6,697 nt of DNA. Source: an uncultured Alistipes sp. (GTDB taxonomy: Bacteria; Bacteroidota; Bacteroidia; Bacteroidales; Rikenellaceae). Under the pieces are notes generated by a model. The model was given only the letters and a program-made list of their open reading frames with translations. It made no database searches and had not been told where the DNA came from. Position 1 is the stretch's first letter; each line of letters starts with the position of its first letter. Shown in pieces: positions 4,594 to 6,697 of this stretch. The position numbers and the translations under genes are program-made. Location of the stretch: positions 1-6,697 of the forward strand of contig CAMWJM010000070.1 of the NCBI GenBank assembly GCA_947174575.1, in the 5' to 3' direction.

Positions 4594-6432
4594 TTATCGC
4601 CGGGCGATGTCGACATAGGTCGTCTGGAGCATGGTTTTTCCGATCCGCACCAACCGCGGATCGGCACCGGGAAGCGCGCGGCCCGTCGTGGCGTCGAAGA
4701 TCGCTTCGCCCGACGCGTCGACCACGCCGAAACCGTCGTTGAACGTATAGTAGGCGAACTTCGGGAGCGCCGGATCGAAGATGTCCTTGCTGTAGTCGAA
4801 ATCGTCGTGCGCCACGCCCAACTGGCCCAACAACGTGGCGCACAGATCGATCTGCGAGGCATACTCCTCCACCGCGAGCGGGCTGCGGACGGCTCCGCCC
4901 GTCCAGATCATCGGAATGCGATGACGCAGCGGCTCGTTGTAGGCCAGCGTCGGGGGATAGGGCACGCCGTGATCGGCCACCAGCACCACCAGCAGATCGT
5001 CCCACGCCGGCGAGGCCTTCCACCGCTCGATCATGCGGCCCACGCACTCGTCGGCGAAAGCCGCGGCGTTGAGCATCCGATCCTCGAATTTGTCATAAGG
5101 CACGTCGAACGGCGGGTGGTTGCTCAAGGTGAGCAACCCGGCCAGGAAAGGTTCGTCGCCGGCACTCCAGGCGATCACCTGCTCGCCGAACCAGTCGCAC
5201 ATCACCCGGTCGTCGTAGCCCCAGTCGGAGGGCGCCGCGTCGAAATCGAAATCTTTCTGCCAGAACAACCGCTGCCACCCCGTGGCATACATGTAGGAGG
5301 CCTGGTTGGTGAAGTTGAGGTCGCCGCCATAGACGAACCGGGTCGCATAGCCCTCGCGGGCCAGCGAGCGGGCCACAGACGGCAGATCGCGGCTCTTGGC
5401 CGGAAGTTTCATGATCGACATGCGTGTCTGCGCAGGAAACCCGCTCAACACGGCCACCTCGCCGCGATCGGTGCGGAACGAATTGGCGAAGAAGTTCTCG
5501 AACCAGAGACCCTCGCGTTCGAGGCGTTGCATATGGGGCATGACGGGTTGGCCGTCGACCTCGGCATCCATGAGCGTGCGGGCGAAACTCTCCAAAACGA
5601 CGATCACCACATTGGGTCGTTCGGTGCGCAACACGTGCGACGCAGGCGTCGTGCCGGGTTTGTTCCCGCGCAGCGCCTCGAATCGCCGCGCCCGGATCTC
5701 CTCGTCGAAGAACGGATATTCGGCGGCATAATCGGTACGGGCGCCCAGTGTAGAGAGGAACGAGAAGACGGGATCGACCGCCGCATGGTTGAGCAGCGTC
5801 TCGGAACTGAAACAGACTTTCGAGATATTGGCCACCGAAGCGCCCGTGCCGCCGCGAACGGCCAGAAAATCCAACCCGCCCAACAACAGCACGCCGACCG
5901 TGCCGGGCAACGCTACGCGCCACCCTACCCGATCGCCGTCGAACAGCCGCACGACACGGCTGTAGACCCAGATCATGCCGGCGGCATAGAGCGCACAGAT
6001 CGCGGTTTGCCGCACGCCGAGCCAGAAATCGACGCTGGCCATCGCTTCGCGCGGATCGGAGAGGTAGATGAGCACCGTGGCGTCGATGCGGAAACCCCAA
6101 TGCTCGTATAGCGCGAGGTCGACGGCGAAAATGATCGCCGTAACAACGGATACCGCTGCGAAATAACCCATGAATACCCGCCGCACGATCCGCGCGGGCA
6201 ATGGCACCCACAACGACAACAGCACCGCGAGCACGGGCAGCGCCGTGACATATCCGGCGACGGTCATGTCGAGCGAAAGCCCGTGCCGCACGACCTGCCA
6301 CCAGTCGGCGACTCCGAAACCCTGTCCCCAGGCATACCACGCCAGGAAAACGGGTTTCTGCACAGCCAGCAGTCCGACCGTCGCAACGAATACGGCGAGA
6401 AGAAAGAGAAATTTATGCTTAAAAAATTTCAT
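4594..6432 (-). CDS. LTA-synthase-like sulfatase-fold membrane enzyme (alkaline phosphatase superfamily)
   Basis: The 612-residue protein has the LtaS layout. About five TM segments (near 7-31, 59-78, 85-109, 136-160 and 174-192) are followed by an extracytoplasmic sulfatase domain from about 273. Active-site residues fit the family: Glu281 in NVVIVVLESFA; Thr321 as the nucleophile in NSFRTDRGEVAVLSGFPAQ; GGD at 369-371; His439 in LSNHPPFD; and Asp487-His488 in VLVADHG. The family transfers phosphoglycerol or phosphoethanolamine from phospholipid head groups to surface polymers, or hydrolyses such groups. A Gram-negative Bacteroidete has no classical lipoteichoic acid, so the acceptor here is probably an envelope glycan, lipid A or a lipid (inferred). 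The ATG at 6432 lies 3 bp after the upp stop, so the two genes are probably cotranscribed; a purine-rich GGGGAGAAG sits about 9 nt before the start. No break or missing catalytic residue is seen. The exact substrate cannot be read from the sequence. Confidence 0.9.
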   Translation of the reverse strand: MKFFKHKFLFLLAVFVATVGLLAVQKPVFLAWYAWGQGFGVADWWQVVRHGLSLDMTVAGYVTALPVLAVLLSLWVPLPARIVRRVFMGYFAAVSVVTAIIFAVDLALYEHWGFRIDATVLIYLSDPREAMASVDFWLGVRQTAICALYAAGMIWVYSRVVRLFDGDRVGWRVALPGTVGVLLLGGLDFLAVRGGTGASVANISKVCFSSETLLNHAAVDPVFSFLSTLGARTDYAAEYPFFDEEIRARRFEALRGNKPGTTPASHVLRTERPNVVIVVLESFARTLMDAEVDGQPVMPHMQRLEREGLWFENFFANSFRTDRGEVAVLSGFPAQTRMSIMKLPAKSRDLPSVARSLAREGYATRFVYGGDLNFTNQASYMYATGWQRLFWQKDFDFDAAPSDWGYDDRVMCDWFGEQVIAWSAGDEPFLAGLLTLSNHPPFDVPYDKFEDRMLNAAAFADECVGRMIERWKASPAWDDLLVVLVADHGVPYPPTLAYNEPLRHRIPMIWTGGAVRSPLAVEEYASQIDLCATLLGQLGVAHDDFDYSKDIFDPALPKFAYYTFNDGFGVVDASGEAIFDATTGRALPGADPRLVRIGKTMLQTTYVDIARR

Positions 6433-6435
6433 TAC

Positions 6436-6697
6436 TCAAATCTTCTCCCCATAAGCCAAATCGCCTGCATCGCCGATGCCAGGCACGATGTACGACCGTG
6501 AGGTCAGCTCCTCGTCGACGGCCGCCGCCCAGACGGTGGTGGTCTGCCGCGGCATGTTCTTCGTCACATAGTCGACGCCCTGTTCGCTCGCTATCACGGC
6601 CGCCACATGGGTATGAGCCGGCGTGCCGCCCCGTTCGCACAGAGCGTTGTAGGCCAGCACGAGCGACGAGCCCGTGGCCAGCATGGGGTCGACGAGC
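6436..6697 (-). CDS. upp: Uracil phosphoribosyltransferase, C-terminal part (cut by the window edge)
   Basis: UPRT converts uracil and PRPP to UMP in pyrimidine salvage, in the cytoplasm. The visible 86 C-terminal residues begin in LVDPMLATGSSL, the family's phosphoribosyl-phosphate binding loop. They continue through HVAAVIASEQGVDYV and close with YIVPGIGDAGDLAYGEKI, the uracil-binding GxGDAGD segment and C-terminus of UPRT. The frame is open to the window edge, so the N-terminal portion (likely over half of the protein) lies outside. Its TGA (6438-6436) precedes the ATG of the LTA-synthase-like gene by 3 bp. Nothing is odd in the visible portion. Confidence 0.93.
   Translation of the reverse strand, partial: LVDPMLATGSSLVLAYNALCERGGTPAHTHVAAVIASEQGVDYVTKNMPRQTTTVWAAAVDEELTSRSYIVPGIGDAGDLAYGEKI

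Noticed and set aside
4394..5047. 217-codon minus-strand frame overlapping the end of the LTA-synthase-like gene
   Set aside because: It is an out-of-frame reading of the sulfatase domain; the true frame carries the catalytic DHG motif through this stretch.
4588..6111. 507-codon plus-strand open frame
   Set aside because: It is antisense to the complete LTA-synthase-like gene, which has all catalytic motifs. The product is rich in Arg, His, Gly and Glu with no recognisable domain, a typical shadow in GC-rich DNA.

Overview
The window most likely comes from a GC-rich member of the Bacteroidales, with Alistipes (Rikenellaceae) the best guess. The order DUF4271 protein, HemD, RnpA, YidD is a Bacteroidetes arrangement. 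The HemD and hemerythrin-regulator sequences look like Bacteroides-type versions. Promoter-like sites fit the Bacteroidetes -7 consensus TAnnTTTG rather than a sigma70 -10 box. The genus is inferred from base composition and protein character; no search was run.

Left half, plus strand (1-2523). A DUF4271 membrane protein is open at the 5' edge. It is followed by a HemD-family uroporphyrinogen-III synthase (TTG start, strong Shine-Dalgarno), the RNase P protein (rnpA) and the membrane-insertion factor yidD, the last two overlapping by ATGA. A promoter for hemD-rnpA-yidD appears to be embedded in the last codons of the DUF4271 gene, in a short AT-rich patch with atypical codon use.

Right half, minus strand (6697-2528). 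Reading in the direction of transcription: the C-terminal part of uracil phosphoribosyltransferase (upp, cut by the window edge), then after 3 bp a five-TM LTA-synthase/sulfatase-fold membrane enzyme. A 240-bp intergenic region follows, holding a 13-bp direct repeat and promoter-like elements. Next come a regulator joining a RIC/YtfE-type di-iron hemerythrin domain to a LuxR-type DNA-binding domain, and a CDF (CzcD/ZitB-like) zinc exporter coupled to it by a 4-nt ATGA overlap. The exporter and yidD converge with only 4 bp between their stop codons.

The most interesting element is the two-gene unit at 4353-2528. A one-component regulator with all six di-iron ligands, which could sense O2, NO or redox/iron state, is translationally coupled to a metal exporter. 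This suggests a link between iron-centre stress and zinc/cobalt homeostasis. I see no RNA genes, CRISPR arrays, insertion sequences or phage genes.
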